Positions 1-12,860 of a stretch of DNA of 64,000 nucleotides are shown here, one piece after another (position 1 is the first letter of the stretch; the number at the start of each line of letters is the position of its first letter). Source of the stretch: Chrysemys picta bellii (Eukaryota; Chordata; Testudines; Emydidae); contig NC_088792.1 in assembly GCF_011386835.1 (NCBI RefSeq), positions 109,278,421-109,342,420 on the forward strand, written 5' to 3'. A program made the translations under genes and the position numbers. Under the pieces are notes generated by a model. The model was not told the origin of the DNA. It worked only from the letters and a program-made list of their open reading frames with translations, and made no database searches.

Positions 1-2960
1 GATGTAAAAGATGTAAAAGAACAAGTAATAATGTTGTTTCTTACTTCGTATATTTTTGTCCAATTCTGCTATTACTCAGACTTTTGAATTGCATAACAAC
101 TGCTCTAAATGAAGATATGAATAAAATGAATGTTGCCTCAATTAGACCTGATCTAACACAAGCTTCCAGAGCCAGAGGGATTGTGTGGTGCATGGTTACA
201 CAATGTAGCTCTCTTTCCTTGGTATGTGACTGGACCACATATAGGTTGATAGCTGCTTTGAATTCACAGAGATGTGCCATTTTAGATGAGGCAGTAGGGT
301 TGCATGCTTTTAGATCCAGAAATCCAGGTTTCAATCCCTGCAGACAACTCATCCAAGGCTGTTGTATTAAACGTGTGATGATGCTTAGGGTCTCCTCATG
401 CAGTAGCATGCAAAAGGCCACAGGGCTAGGAATTGCATGAGTCTGTCATGACCTTGGGTTTAATCTGGACAGTTAACAATGGGACAACTCAGTTGCTCAT
501 TGTTTGAACATAGATGGATGGAAGGCCATTGGCAGCTATTGTCTCCCCCTACTACTGCTGCTCAGACAGGTTGCCTTTAGGTGACTCTTTGAAAGTGTCA
601 TAACCTCTTGGTAAAAAATTTACTCATTGAGTCCATCCACACTGGCCTCTGCTATTCACAGTTAACATATTAATGTGTATGTGAACTGGTGTCTACACAT
701 TTTTGTCGTGAGCCCCTTCACAGTTTCCAGCCCACACATTGCAAGATCACACAATTGGAAATACAGTAAAGCCAAAAAGGAGCATTAAAAAGAGCCATTT
801 AATTTGGTCTGAACTCAGTTCACTTCTTTATCATTCACCACACGACAACCTATTGAGAGTCACATCTCATTACAAGCATGTCTTGAGGCCTTATGGATTG
901 TTATTTTCAATTCTGCTAATTATTAATGGAGGGTAATGGAAGAAGGTTACTCTCAATCAATAGCTATAATCACCAAATGACATACTGGTCTGTAGGAATA
1001 AGGGCGGCAAAGGCAAATCCACAGTTAGATAAAGGCAGAGTGGAAATCATTCCTCTATATATCCTTGATGAGTGGGTAGTTTAAATCAAATGTTTAAATT
1101 ACTTTTTTTGTTTTAAATGCATTATTAGCAGACACCCTAAAATTCTGTGGCAGATTATTACCAATTTTGGCAGCATGAATAAGAGATTGCAGAAGCAGTT
1201 CTTGATAGACTCGGGGTCATTTTTATCAGAACTTATACGCATACTAAATCTACTATGGCTACAGAATCCCTGAAAACAAATGCTTGTTTTTGTGCAATAT
1301 TGGCTCCATTATGGTTTAGGCTTTTCAAGGTGAAGCCCATTAAGGTCTGTGCTTCTATCCTTTTTAATCATAAAAGGATATGCATATTACTCTCTCACAC
1401 TACTGTACTTTGAAAGTTAGTCACAGAGGATCACACTTACGTTACTAGCTACCGTAACATATTATGCACTCAACGCAATATAATATTTTAAATAGAACAA
1501 CATGCAATATTTGATATCGAAAAGGCATATTCTATTGACACAAGGCAAATTTTTAATAGCTTGGGAAGGTGCAGAGTCCTGTGCTGGGAATTCACCAGTG
1601 ACTAATGGTTTTGTGTACCTTATATTTTGGGTGCTCAACTTGAGACACTTTAAAAGAACCCTGATTATTAGAGGGTTGATGTTCAGCACTTTCTGAAGAT
1701 CAGTCTCCAGTTGGACATCCAAAATCATTAGTCACTTGTGAAAATCTTAGTCAGAGCTTCTGCACATCAAAGGATGGGTTGAAATGGATGGGCTTGTGGC
1801 TATGACATCAAAGATGGCCACATGCTGCCTGTTTGCAGAATTAAGTATGACATGCTTAAGCTGAATTAGTCACACATCATCTAGTCCTGGTTCTAGAAGA
1901 TGCAAGATTTTAGTCAGAGATGGAGAAGGTCTCCAGTCAGCCCACTATTGGCTACTGTGTCAGGCGTTTCTGTTTCAAGGAGGAAGCATCCGAGGATATG
2001 GGTGTTGGAACTGGGAGGGTGTATCTGGGGAAAGAGGAAGAAGGGTGTGGGAGTGGCGGCAGAAGAGAAACCACTGGAATTAGCCCAACAGCTGCATACA
2101 CAGTCCTTAACAACCTAGTAGTCTATGGTAACAAATTTTTAGTACGGTTAGGGGTATGGCCACATAGCCTTTTACAAGAAAATCAGTAGTAAGAGCAGGC
2201 ATTTGGCTTAGTAGTGGGCATACTATGTTATACTACTCTAGGTGTTTTCTTCTAGTACTTGGTTCTGCCTTATCCCTACATGCATTGTAAGGAGTTATGT
2301 CCTTGTGCAATTCCAGATGGGCATGATGATGTAGTTGGAAAGCTGCTTTCCTCCTGGAGGTTTGTTCTTTATCATAATCTCCATGCCCTTTTATGGATGA
2401 TGTGGTACTCCAAAAGTTGAGTAGCTCATTTGCAACATTGAATAAATATATTAATGTTCATGTTCACTGTTGCAGGCCCAAAGTTGCTGCAAACATGAAG
2501 GCAAAATCCATGGGTGAATGGGACTGCAACTTTGTGCTCTGTGTGTAGGATAAAATTATGTTTTTCTTCTCTCTCCTGTATTTTTCTCAATGATCCAGAG
2601 ACAATTATAGTGGGACCCAGCATAGGGAACTAACAGAGCCTGGCAAATCACCATCTCCGGCCAGCCACATTCTCCATTCAGCCTGCCACAAATTGCAGCA
2701 GGTCCCTAGATGCCTGTGTAGGTCCAGATGGAAGATCATGAGGTGGTGAGTGAGTGTTAGCATGCCATGGTAGTGTCAGTTTAAAGGCGTTTATTTTTAT
2801 TTTTATTGTAGGGTGAGTGTGGCGGTGGTAACCTAACATCCAGACTTCACTTGACAATCAGTATTTTCAGTGTAATTTTAAATCTACTAATGTTTCTTTC
2901 CAATGTTTTCTCATTCAGAAATAGGAATAAACGGATTGACATAGTGATTTGAACTAAGCT
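1..2960. other. AT-rich non-coding stretch, nothing recognised
   Basis: No long open frame, repeat end, RNA gene or exon-like segment was recognised. Open frames here are short, overlap on both strands and show no known motif. It is probably intergenic or intronic DNA that is either unique or too decayed to recognise. Confidence 0.5.
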
Positions 2961-2964
2961 TCAT

Positions 2965-3045
2965 CTCATTCAGTATCCTGTCGCTGACAATGGCCAATAC
3001 CTAGGTACTTCAGAGGAAAGTTAAGGAACTCTGCATATGTATGGG
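2965..3045 (-). mobile_element. CR1 LINE 3'-end fragment
   Basis: The words cagtatcctgtc, gacaatggccaatacc and cttcagagg match in order the minus-strand 3' UTR seen in the longer CR1 copy at 8461. The fragment is too short and diverged to assign a subfamily. Confidence 0.55.
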
Positions 3046-3384
3046 ATGACAAAATGATGCTGTATTTACTGAATAGTCTCATTGATTTAAATGTTACTTC
3101 TTGCTGAAGAAAGTTCTTTTCAATGTAAGGGAGCAGAGTCTGTCCCTTAATTTTATCTCCACATATATTAAAGTTTCACTTTGTTAAAATAAAACATGTT
3201 GTTCAAAGCATGTTCTAACAGAGCCTAGAGCAGCCAGACAAGAGATGCCTTCACTGTTCTTGGGACTGCCAAGCTTAAGGGAGGGAAGGTATTGGGACCC
3301 AAGAGTCCCAGGGTCACCAGGCAGCAAAAATTCCTAGCATTCCAGAGCTCCCTTTCAAAGGATGGATTTTTCACAACCACTTAA

Positions 3385-3886
3385 GGCTATGTCTACACTG
3401 AAATGTAAGCTCAGGGTTAGCGGAAATGAAGTTAGCATACCCAGGGTTTGTTAACCTAGGACTTGAGCATCTATATTCATTTGTAACCCCGAGTTAAGAA
3501 TTATTGAACCCAGGGTCCCAATCTAGGGCTCCAGCATCTAAACTGCATTAAGAAAGCCCGAATCCAACCACCCATATCCCAGACTTCCTTGAATCCTCCC
3601 TTTGTTAGTGGTGTGGGAAAACTTGAGTGTGCAGAGAACAAAGTCAGCCCCTGGGATTGTGAAATATTTTTGAAGGATTCCCAGAGCACGAGTCCAGTAG
3701 GGCTGCAACTTCACTGCAAAGCAATAGGGCTTGAACCTGGGTCCTGGTTTGACTCAGTTTCAGACCCTACCCCCTGTGGGGTCCTGAGACACTGGGTCCA
3801 AACCCTGGGTTAGCATGTAGATGGAAAGGGGATTAGGCTTGAGCCTGAGTTTGAATCCTGGTTTACATTGCAGTGTAGACATACCC
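3385..3886. mobile_element. PIF/Harbinger-like non-autonomous DNA transposon
   Basis: The left end ggctatgtctacactg (3385-3400) is the inverted complement of the right end cagtgtagacataccc (3871-3886), with 15 of 16 bases matching. The trinucleotide taa flanks both sides (3382-3384 and 3887-3889), as expected for Harbinger-type 3-bp TWA duplications. The interior has no transposase. Similar ends occur at 6930, 14127 and 56915, so this is one of a group. Superfamily assignment is inferred from the ends and duplication only. Confidence 0.65.
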
Positions 3887-4071
3887 TAAGTTAATTAAAA
3901 GTAGGGATAGTAAAAAAATTTCATTCTAAACTATTGTTTGGCAGAAAATTGGGCTTTTAATTAAACTTTTTTTCCATGCAAAGTGCCTAATTTCTGTAGA
4001 AAATTTTGATTTTTCATCAAAAACAAACACCCTAGAACCAAAAGATTTCCATTCAGATATCTTGCCACAGT

Positions 4072-5255
4072 ACCTCATGGGAGTTGTAGATTGATTTCCT
4101 CATGAGTCAGGCCCCTCAACCAGACCATGTCTGCCATGCTTCACAATGGCCAGGTACTTCCATGATTTAGCTGCCTTCCTCACCTCTGGTGCATCATCGG
4201 AGATGTAGTCTGTAATTGTAAATGGGAAACCATCATCAAGTGGGTGTGTTTCCAGTGGGGTCGGTTTTTGTCCCCACACTATTTAATATTTTTATCAGTG
4301 ACCTGGAAGAGAACATAAAATCATCACTGACAAAGTTTGCAGATGACACAAAAATTAGGGGATTGGCAAATAATGAATAGGGCAGGTCACTGATTCCAAG
4401 CAATTTGGATCACTTGGTCAACTTGGTCAGCTGTGCGCAAGCAAACAATATGCATTGCAGTGCAACTAAGTGTAAATGTAAACATCTGGGAACATAGAGT
4501 GTGAGCCATTATTATATCCTGGGAAGGAATGACCCTGAAAAGGATTTGGGGGTTGTGGTGGAAAATCAACTGAACATGAGTGCCCAATGTGACACTATGG
4601 CCAAAAGAGTTAATGCAGTCCTGCGGTGCATAAACAAAGAAATCTTGAATAAGAGTAAAGAGGTTATTTTATCTCTGTTTGGCTCTGGTGTGACTGCTGG
4701 AAAACTATGTCCAGTTCTGGTATCAACAGTTAGAAAGATGTTGATAAATTGGAAAGGGTTCAGAGAAGAGCCATAAGAATGATGAAAGGATTAGAAAACA
4801 TGCCTTATAGTGATAGACTCAAGGAGCTCATCTATTTAGCTTAAAGAGAAGGTTAAGGGGTTATTTGCTTATAGTCTGTAAATATCTACATGGGAAACAA
4901 ATATTTAATAATGGGTTCTTTAGTCTATCAGAGAAAGATATAATACTATCCAATGGCTGGAAGATGAAGGTAGACAAATTCAGACTGGAAATAAGGCATT
5001 TTTTTTAACAATGAGAATAATTCACCCTTGGAACAATTTACAAAGGATCTTGGTGGATTCTCCATCACTGGCAATTTTTTAATTTTTAAAAATATTCTGT
5101 AGGAATTATTGTGGAAGTTCTATGGCCTTTGTTATACAGGAGGTCAGATGGGATGATCATAATGGTCTCTTCTGGCCTTGGAATCTATGACCAGGGAGCC
5201 TAGAATACAAAGGCAAATGGAAACATGAGACACCTGAACTACATCTCCCATGAGG
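4072..5255. repeat. Foldback-like ends around a CR1 insertion
   Basis: The sequence cctcatgggagttgtag near 4074 is the near-perfect inverted complement of ctacatctcccatgagg near 5239. The CR1 fragment lies between these arms. This could be an older foldback repeat later split by CR1, or two separate copies of a short motif. The arms also resemble the ZNF143/Staf binding motif. Confidence 0.35.
4240..5190 (+). mobile_element. CR1 LINE, 5'-truncated and decayed
   Basis: Plus-strand translation gives reverse-transcriptase segments in order: the LFNIFISDLEE block near 4280, FADDTKI near 4340 (motif C with the catalytic DD), and thumb-like sequence near 4510-4770 (DPEKDLGVVVENQLNMS, RVNAVLRCINKE). 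The copy ends with the CR1 3' signature cttctggccttggaatctatga. Stops and frameshifts break the frame, so it is a dead copy. The 5' end is truncated, as usual for CR1. Confidence 0.8.
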
Positions 5256-5284
5256 GACCGTGACAGCATTTCTGAATACACATA

Positions 5285-5475
5285 CACCTCTACCCCGATA
5301 TAACGCAACCCGATATAACACAAATTTGGATATAACACGGTAAAGCAGTGCTCTGGGGGGCGGGGGGTGCTGCGCACTCCGGTGGATCAAAGCAAGTTTG
5401 ATATAACGTGGTTTCATCTATAACGCAATAAGATTTTTTGGCTCCCGAGGACAGCGTTATATAGAGGTAGAGGTG
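5285..5475. mobile_element. TA-flanked short DNA transposon (mariner/pogo-like)
   Basis: The ends are cacctctaccccgatataac and an inverted copy ending ggtagaggtg. TA dinucleotides lie immediately outside both ends (5283-5284, 5476-5477), the duplication made by Tc1/mariner and pogo/Tigger elements. The interior repeats atataac motifs and has a G-rich core (5356-5367). It is 191 bp long and has no transposase, so it is non-autonomous. The exact superfamily is not settled by sequence alone. Confidence 0.7.
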
Positions 5476-5559
5476 TATTTTGGTTTTTGGTTTTTGGTCT
5501 TCAGCCAAAAAAAGTTGAACATTTCTATGGAAAATTCAATGTGCTCTGTTTAGGAGCAC

Positions 5560-6929
5560 AAATCCCAGATCTTACATTGTTTAGGTTTCATTAAAAATCC
5601 CTCTGGTGTGCCTGCACCCAAAAATTATGCATTTTCAGCTTATGGGCCCCTTACTCATTTTGCGGCCAGGTCTAGTGTTCAGCCTGTCTGTATTCACTCA
5701 GAAGTCTTCTTTGTAAATAAATATTCTATGCTCACCCAAGTTCTTTGAAAATTAGACCCCACAATGAGTATTGAAGGCAGTCACCAGTCCTTATCCTTGT
5801 GCAGTGAAGTTCAGAAACAGCTCTGCAAAATATATCATATCTATTACATGTGCCCAAATGCTTATTTAGTATTATAAAGGGTTGGTGGTAAGTTTAATAT
5901 CTTGAGATGATACTCATCCACACATACCTATAGATGCAATATTGTTGAGGAGGACTACACAAATTCTAAAGGGTTAAAGGGCTTAATTATTCTGTTTAAG
6001 AAACAGTTCCTTGATTAGGTGAATTATATACATCTTATTTCAGAATGTGTTCAATATAGCTATACATATATTGCATTTTATATTGTTTAAATGTCTTTCC
6101 TCCTGCAGAGACCCCTTCTCCTTCTCACTTTTCAAACTCAATAGCACCTGTTTAAAGAGCATTCTCTCCACATTACTATGTGCAAGAGTGATAGGTTGGT
6201 TTTTCATTCAAGTGCAGTATCCACCATGCCTCCGCAGATACAACCTAGACAGTAGATGTTCAATGTGTTTGTGACATTGCCCTGACTTTTGGGCAGGCAG
6301 ATATGATGCTGAGGGACATCCAGAGCTATCACAAGAGCGTTGCTAAACCGAGCAGCATCTGACACTGCTTCTGCTTTGAACAGAAACACTTTAAATAGAA
6401 TGCATGGGCCTGAGTGCTTATTCAGAAGTCAGACCTGAACAATTGTTTGGTATACAGAAGGCTCATATGGATGATTAACGGACTCTGAGTAGCTTTTTAC
6501 CAGTTGCTTGTGAAGAAGAAAAAATATAATCATGCCATTAACAAGTAAAATGCATGACTTTGGTTCTTTGAATTATAATGTGATCCCACTCTCTCCAAGG
6601 ATGTGAGGTGTCTCTGCTCTACAACTCGATAAATGGTTAATTATTCAGAATTAGTACAAAGCAGAACAACCAGTTGAGGAAAAGCTTTCAGCAAACAACA
6701 AGCTTCCAACTACAGGTAAAAAAAAAAAAATGGGGCTACAGCTCTGCAGATTGTTTTTTACTGCAAGCTACTACTGAATCTCAGATGCCAGTGTACTCAT
6801 TAAACTTTATATAAAGGTTGTTCTTGATGTAAAGGTGTTTTCATCTGAACTTTAAAGACCTCACTGATACCTCATGGAGAAACTTGAAAAAAGGTGAGAT
6901 GCTCTGCTGGTTTAAATCGGTGTAACTCA
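5560..6929. other. Unrecognised non-coding stretch
   Basis: Apart from a 12-base poly-A run near 6719, I see no repeat ends, conserved coding segment or RNA gene. Confidence 0.45.
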
Positions 6930-7662
6930 GGGCATGGCTACACTTGTCGATGTAGAGCGCTGTGAGTTAAACCAGCCTTCGTAGAGCACAGTAGGGAAAG
7001 CGCTGCAGTCTGTCCACACTGACAGCTGCAAGGTCACTGGCGTGGCCACATTTGCAGCACTTGCAGGGGCATTGGGAGCAGTGCATTATGGGCAGCTATC
7101 CCAGCATGCAAGTGACTGCAACGTGCTTTTCAAATGGGGAGGTGGGGTGGAGTGTAACAGGGAGTGTGTTGTGTCTAGGTGGGGGGAGAGAGAGTGGGTT
7201 TTTGGGGGGCTGAGAGCATGTCAGCATGCTGTCTTGTGAGTTCAGACAGCAGCAGACCCCTTCTCCCCCCCTGCCTCTCTCACTCACAGCATTCCACCGT
7301 AATGGTTGCTTTGTCTCGGGCATATAAGCAGCCAGCTTTCAGAAACGGAACTTTCAAAGGGCATATCCTCATTCCTGCTACGATTCAAAACAAAGACAAG
7401 AGTGGACGCTTGACTTAAGGGCATTATGGGACATTTCCAGAGGCCAATCAGAGTGCAGTAATGCAACACCCCATTCACACTGGTGCTGCGGCACTCCAGC
7501 GGGGGCACATCAAACGGTATTCCACTCGCTGAGGTGGAGTACCAGGAGCGCTCTAGCCGTGGAGTCAGAGTGCTCTATGTGCCTTGCCAGTGTGGACGTG
7601 TAGTGAGCTAGTGCACCCAGGGCTCCTTTATTGCACTGTAACTCGCAAGTGTAGCCAAGCTC
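6930..7662. mobile_element. Harbinger-like non-autonomous DNA transposon, 733 bp
   Basis: The left end gggcatggctacacttg and the right end caagtgtagccaagctc are inverted complements with 15 of 17 matches. The trinucleotide tca flanks both sides (6927-6929, 7663-7665). The interior is GC-richer than its surroundings and contains gcattatggg and gcattgggagcagtgcatta motifs. No open frame resembles a transposase. The short open frames inside are overlapping shadows without motifs. Confidence 0.65.
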
Positions 7663-8460
7663 TCAAATAGAGTTAATGGAGCTACACTGATTATCAAGTC
7701 ATAGAACAGAGACACCTCACATCTTTGGGTGGTAGAGAGTGGGACCACATTATAATTCAAAGGACCAAAGCCATGCATTTAAGAACCTGGCCCTTTGTTA
7801 GAAACAATTTATACAAACATACAGTAATTTATAGTATTTCCAGTTTTTTTCTCCCTTGTTGCTTGATTTGCTGCTTTAGTTATTTAGGACCTTATATGAA
7901 ACTAGATCTTTGAAGGCAATGATAGATGTTCATCTGGTTCCCATGGGTATTGTTACTCTGCAATCTTTGTGTGGGACATCATAATTATTGTCCTAGGAGA
8001 TTACTATGACGTCACAAACAAGAATTATTATTTAATTAGATAATTTCACTGCCATATTGTGCTATGTGAAATCTTATAGGTTCAAACTGGAAGCAGAGTC
8101 AGGATTGGTGAGTACTTAAATGTGAGCTCTCCAAAATCACTTAAATGATCCAGGAAGAGCCGATGGTGACTCATTACATAGTGCTCTCCTTCTGAGTCAG
8201 TTATGAAACAATGCCTCAGCATGGTGCTAAGAGACACTGTGCTGCGTGAGATCCTTTGGTTTGGGTAAGATGTAACCCTGAGGTTCTGATAACTTGTGGA
8301 CGTTAAAGATCCCAGTGCATATGTCATAACAATCAGGGGTATTAATGCTGGTTTCCTGAACAAATTCTAATTTGGATCATTAAAATCCCCTGGCAATTTC
8401 ATCTGGATTAGATATTCTTCATTTCATATCTGAAAATATTGCGTTTTGTTGCTGTGCACT
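7663..8460. other. Unrecognised non-coding stretch
   Basis: I see no recognisable repeat or coding signal. Short open frames on both strands lack motifs. Confidence 0.4.
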
Positions 8461-9289
8461 AATAAGAACATAAGAACAGCCATACTGGGTCAGACCAATA
8501 GTCCATCTAGCTCAGTATCCTGTCTTCCGACAGTGGCCAATTCCAGAAGCTTCAGAGGGCATTAACGGAACAAGGGAATTATTGAGTGATCCATCCCCTG
8601 TTGTCCAGTCCTAGCTTCTGGCAGTCAGAGGTTTAGGGACACCCAGAGCATGGGATTGCATCCCTTACCATCTTGACTAATAGCCATTGATGGGCCTATC
8701 CTCCATGAACTTATTCAATTATTTTTTGACCCCAATTATACTTTTGGCCTTCACAACATCCCCTGGCAATAAGTTCCACAGATCGACTGTGCATTGTGTG
8801 ACAAAGTACTTCTTTATGTTAAACCTGCTGCCTATTAACTTTGTTGCATAACCCATAGTGTTGTTTTATGTGAAGGGGTAAATAACACTTCTTTATTCAC
8901 TTTCTTTACACCATTCATGATTTTATAGACCTCTATCATATTCTAAGATGGAGTGACCAGAACTGCACATATTCAAGATGTGGGCATACCAGGGATTTAA
9001 ATAGTGGCATTACGATATTTTCTGTCATATTATTTGTCCCTTTCCTAATGGTTTCTACCATTCTGCTAGCATTTTTGACTGCAGCTGTACATAAACCAAT
9101 GTTTTCAGAGAACTCTCCACAATGACTACAAAATCTCTTTCTTGAGTGAGAACAGCTAAATTAGACCCTGTCATTTTATGTATAGTTGGGATTATATTTT
9201 TCAGTGTGCATTTTCAACATTGAATTTCATCTGCCATTTGTTGCCCAGTCACCCAGTTTTGTGAGATCCCTTTGTAGCTCTTGCAGTCA

Positions 9290-9753
9290 GTTTTGGACTT
9301 AGCTACCTAATTTTGTAGTGTGTGTAAATTTTGCCAACTCACTGTTCATCCCCTTTTCCAGATAATTTATGAATATGCTGAATAGCACAGTTCCCAGTAC
9401 AGATCCTTGGGGAGGCTGCTATTTACCTCTTTCCATTGTGAAAACTGACCATATATTCCTATCCTTTATTTCCTATCTTTTAACCAGTTACTGATCCATG
9501 AGAGGACCTTCCCTCTTATCCTATGATTGCCTACTTTGCTTAAGAGCCTTTGGTGTGGGACCTGGTTGAAGGCTTTCTGAAAGTCCAAGTATACTATAGA
9601 GATCAGATCAGCCTTGTACACATTCTTGTTGACACCCTCAAAGAATTCTAATAGGTTAGATTTCCCTTTGCCAAAGCCACGTTGGCTCTTCCCCAACATA
9701 TTGTGTTCCTCTGTGTGTCTGATAATTCTGTTCTTTACTGTAGTTTCAACCAA
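9290..9753 (-). pseudogene. CR1 ORF2 reverse transcriptase remnant
   Basis: The minus-strand frame at 9753-9466 reads an RT core with LGKSQRGFGKGKS, then a FFEGVN block, then motif A YLDFQKAFNQVPHQ and SWISNWLKDRK. Beyond a break, nucleotides 9420-9330 still encode a decayed PQGSVLG-type motif B and FINYLEKGM. This is the catalytic core of CR1 ORF2, which in intact elements performs target-primed reverse transcription in the nucleus. Frameshifts separate the motifs and the FADD box is damaged, so it is a pseudogene fragment. Confidence 0.8.
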
Positions 9754-10125
9754 TTTGCCAGGTACTGAGGTTAGTAGGTTAGTAACCCTATAATTGCCAG
9801 GGTTGCTGCTGGAGATGTTTTAAAAAAATGTGTTACATGAACTATCTTCCAATTATCTTGGTCAGAGGCTTATTTGAGCAATAGGTTACATACTATAGTT
9901 AGTATTTCTACAATTTCATATCTGAGTTTCTTCAGAACATTTGGGTAAATACCATCTGATACTGGTGATGTATTATAGTTAAATTTAACAATTTATTGCA
10001 AAGCCTTTTCTATTGACATTTCAATCTGGGACAGTTCCTCAGATCTGTCACCTTAAAAGAATGGCTCAGATGTGGGAATCTCCCTCACCTCCTCTGCAGT
10101 GAAGACCAATACAAAGAATTCATTT

Positions 10126-10300
10126 AGAATCATAGAATATCAGGGTTGGAAGGGACCTCAGGAGGTCATTTAGTCCAAACCCCTACTCAAAGCAGGACCA
10201 ATCCCCAGACAAATTTTTGCCCAAATGGTCCCCTCAAGGATTGAGCTCACAGCTCTGGATTTAGCAGGCCAATGCTCAACCCACTGAGCTATCCCTCCCC
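10126..10300 (-). mobile_element. tRNA-headed SINE with CR1-like tail
   Basis: On the minus strand it starts with ggatagctcagtgggttgag (Pol III box A type) and has ctgtgagctcaatcc (box B type) about 40 bases on, followed by a tail like the CR1 3' end (gaccTcctgaggtcccttccaac, ending ctatgattc). This matches the known turtle SINE design, in which a tRNA-derived head borrows a CR1 tail for mobilisation by CR1 reverse transcriptase. It interrupts the CR1 at 8461-13383 and is therefore younger. Confidence 0.75.
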
Positions 10301-11154
10301 ACCAATGCCCTTGAATGCTCCTTTAGCACCACAATCATCCAGTGGCTCCACTGATTGTTTAGCAGGTTGCCTGCTTCTGATGCACTTAAAAATTGCTGTT
10401 AGTTTTTGTTTCTTCTGTTAATTGCTCTTCAGATTCTTTTTTGGCCTGCCTAATTATACTTTTACACTTGACTTTTCTGAATTTATGCCCCTTTCGGTCT
10501 GCTTCAGTAGGATTTGACTTCTAATTTTTAAAGGATGACTTTTTGCCTCTAACCACTTCTTTTACCAGGTTAGTCATGGTGGCATTTATTTAGTCTTCTG
10601 AATTTTATTTTTATTTGGGGTATACATTTAGTTTGAGCCTTTATTATGGTGTTTTTAAATAATTTCCATGCAGCTTGCAGGCATTTCACTCTTGTGACTG
10701 TTTCTTTCAATTTCCATTTAATTAGACTTCTAATGTTTTATAACATTCTACTGTGTTGGGGTTGGTTTGGTTTTTTTTGTTTGTATTTTCCCCCCATACG
10801 AGGATGTTAAATCTAATTATATTACGGTCACTATTACCATGAGGTTAAGCTATATTCACCTTTTGGACCAGATCCTGTGCTCCACTTAGGACCCAATCAA
10901 GAATTGCCTCTCCCCTAGCTTATCTGAGAAGCAGTCATTAATGGTGTCTAGAAATGTTGTCTGTGCATCCTACCCTGAGGTGACATGGTCTCAGTCAATA
11001 TGTGAAGAGCTGAAATCCCCCATTATTATTGGGTTTTCTGTTTTTGTAAACTCTCTAATCTCCCTGAGCATTTCACAGTCACTAACTCCATCCTGGTCAG
11101 GTGGTCAGTAGTATATTCCTACTGCTATACTTATATTGTTCAAGTATGAAATTT

Positions 11155-11400
11155 CTATCCATAGAGATTATATGATACAATTTGATTCAAGATTTTTACT
11201 ACTTTTGATGCTATGCTTTCTTTCACATATAGTGCCACTCCCCCAGCAGCGCAACCTACTCTGTCTTTCCTATGTGTTTTGTACCCTGGAATTACTATTT
11301 CCCCTAGATTTTCATTGTTCCACCAAGTTTCTATGATACCTATTATATCAATATCCTCATTTAGCACCAGGCACTCAAGTTCACCCATCTTAGTATTTAG
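11155..11400 (-). pseudogene. CR1 ORF2 endonuclease (APE-type) remnant
   Basis: The minus-strand translation contains LNEDIDIIGIIETWWN, the apurinic-endonuclease-like motif with the metal-binding Glu in ETWW, and further on GGVALYVKES, both standard parts of CR1 ORF2 endonuclease. The domain nicks target DNA to start reverse transcription. Only about 77 residues remain in one frame. The rest of the domain continues toward 10800 in broken frames. Confidence 0.75.
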
Positions 11401-11569
11401 ATTTCAACCATTTGTACAAAATACTTATAAAATTTGTCACTATTTAGTTGTCTGCCTTCATGTTATATAATTGAATAGGACTCTTTTTCGCTTAGCTGTT
11501 TCTTTTCAGTTCCTATCTGAATTTTATCAACTTCTATTCTCTCCTCTGTACTAGGATACTGTACTAGAG

Positions 11570-11903
11570 CAGGGGTTGGCAACCTTCAGCACACGGCCCA
11601 TCAGGGTACTTCGGTGGCCATGAGACATCTTGTTTACATTGACCGTCCGCAGGCACAGCCCCCCGCAGCTCCCAATGACTGTGGTTCATTGTTCCCGGGC
11701 AATGGGAGCTGCGGGAAGCGGTGGCCAGCATGTCTCTGTAGCCTGCGCCGCTTCCTGCAGCTCCCATTGGCTATGAATGGTGAACCATGGCCACTGGGAG
11801 CTGCGGGGAGCTGTGCCTGCAGACGGTCAATGTAAACAAGATGTCTCGCAGCCTGCCAGTGGATCACCCTGATGGGCCGAGTGACAAAGGTTGCCGACCC
11901 CTG
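11570..11903. mobile_element. hAT-like non-autonomous element with foldback interior
   Basis: The ends are caggggttggcaacctt and aaggttgccgacccctg, inverted complements with 16 of 17 matches. The flanking octamers tactagag and atatagag agree at 5 of 8 positions, a decayed hAT-type 8-bp duplication. Inside, ttgtttacattgaccgtc (about 11632) and gacggtcaatgtaaacaa (about 11823) form a second inverted pair. Open frames of 66-77 codons on both strands are artefacts of this palindrome. It sits within the CR1 5' half. Confidence 0.75.
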
Positions 11904-11999
11904 ATATAGAGTATCCTCTGTAATAAATCCTCCTCTAAGGGTTGTTTCTGTCTGAACTGTGTATGCCTCTGCACCTGTGGGCTTTCCCCAGCTCTTTGT

Positions 12000-12860
12000 T
12001 TTAAAAACTCCTCTATGATCTTTTTAATTTTACATGCCAGTAGTCTGGTCCCATCCTTCTTGTGTAGGCTCTTCCTTTCCCAAAAGGTTACACAGTTAAT
12101 AATAAACCTCAATCCCTCCTCCCAGCACAATCATCTCATCCACGCACTGGGACTCTGGAATTCTTTCTGTCTAACTGGCCCTGCATGTGAAACTGGAAGC
12201 ATTTCAGCTAATGTTACCATGGAAGTTCTGAACTTCACTCTAGTCTCCTTCCTAGCAGCCTAAATTTGGCCTCCAGGACCCATCTTCTACCTTTCCCTAT
12301 GTCATTGGTACCTACGTGTACCGTGACCACCAGCTCCTCCCCAGCAGTGCACATAAGTCTGTCTAGATGTCTCAAGAGTTCCGCAACCTTTGCACCAGGC
12401 AGGCAAGTCACCATACGGTTCTCCTGACAATCACAAACCTAACTGTCTGTAGTTCTAATAAGTGAATTCCCCATTATTATTACTTGTCTCTTCCTAATAA
12501 CTGGGGGAATCCTTAGTAAAAGAGGATATCATAACATCATCTGAGGGAGGGTCTCAACTATGGGATCATTTCCCTCTGCTCCAGCTTGATGTTCTCCTTC
12601 CCTGAAACTTTTTCTCCTCCACAACACAGAAGCTGTCAGACTGGGGATAGGACCACTCCACTGTGTCCTGGAAAGTCTCGTGTATGTACCTCTCTGTCTC
12701 CCTTAGCTCCTCCAATTCAGCCACTCTGGTCTCAAGAGCCTGTATTTGGTCCCTGAGGGCCATGAGTTGCTTGCACCGAATGCACACAAGATTCCACCTG
12801 TCACCAATGCAGGTAATCACACATGCTGCATTTGGTGCCCTAAACTGGATAGCCCACACG
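12000..12860 (-). pseudogene. CR1 ORF1 remnant (coiled coil, CxxC)
   Basis: The minus-strand frame 12859-12566 encodes a cysteine pair (CIRCKQL) directly followed by a heptad-rich stretch (LRDQIQALETRVAELEELRE), typical of CR1 ORF1 proteins, which bind RNA and multimerise through a coiled coil. A second open piece at 12130-11905 (KDGTRLLACKIKKIIEEFLKQR) continues downstream. Stops separate the pieces. ORF1 survives here only because the copy is nearly full length. Confidence 0.65.
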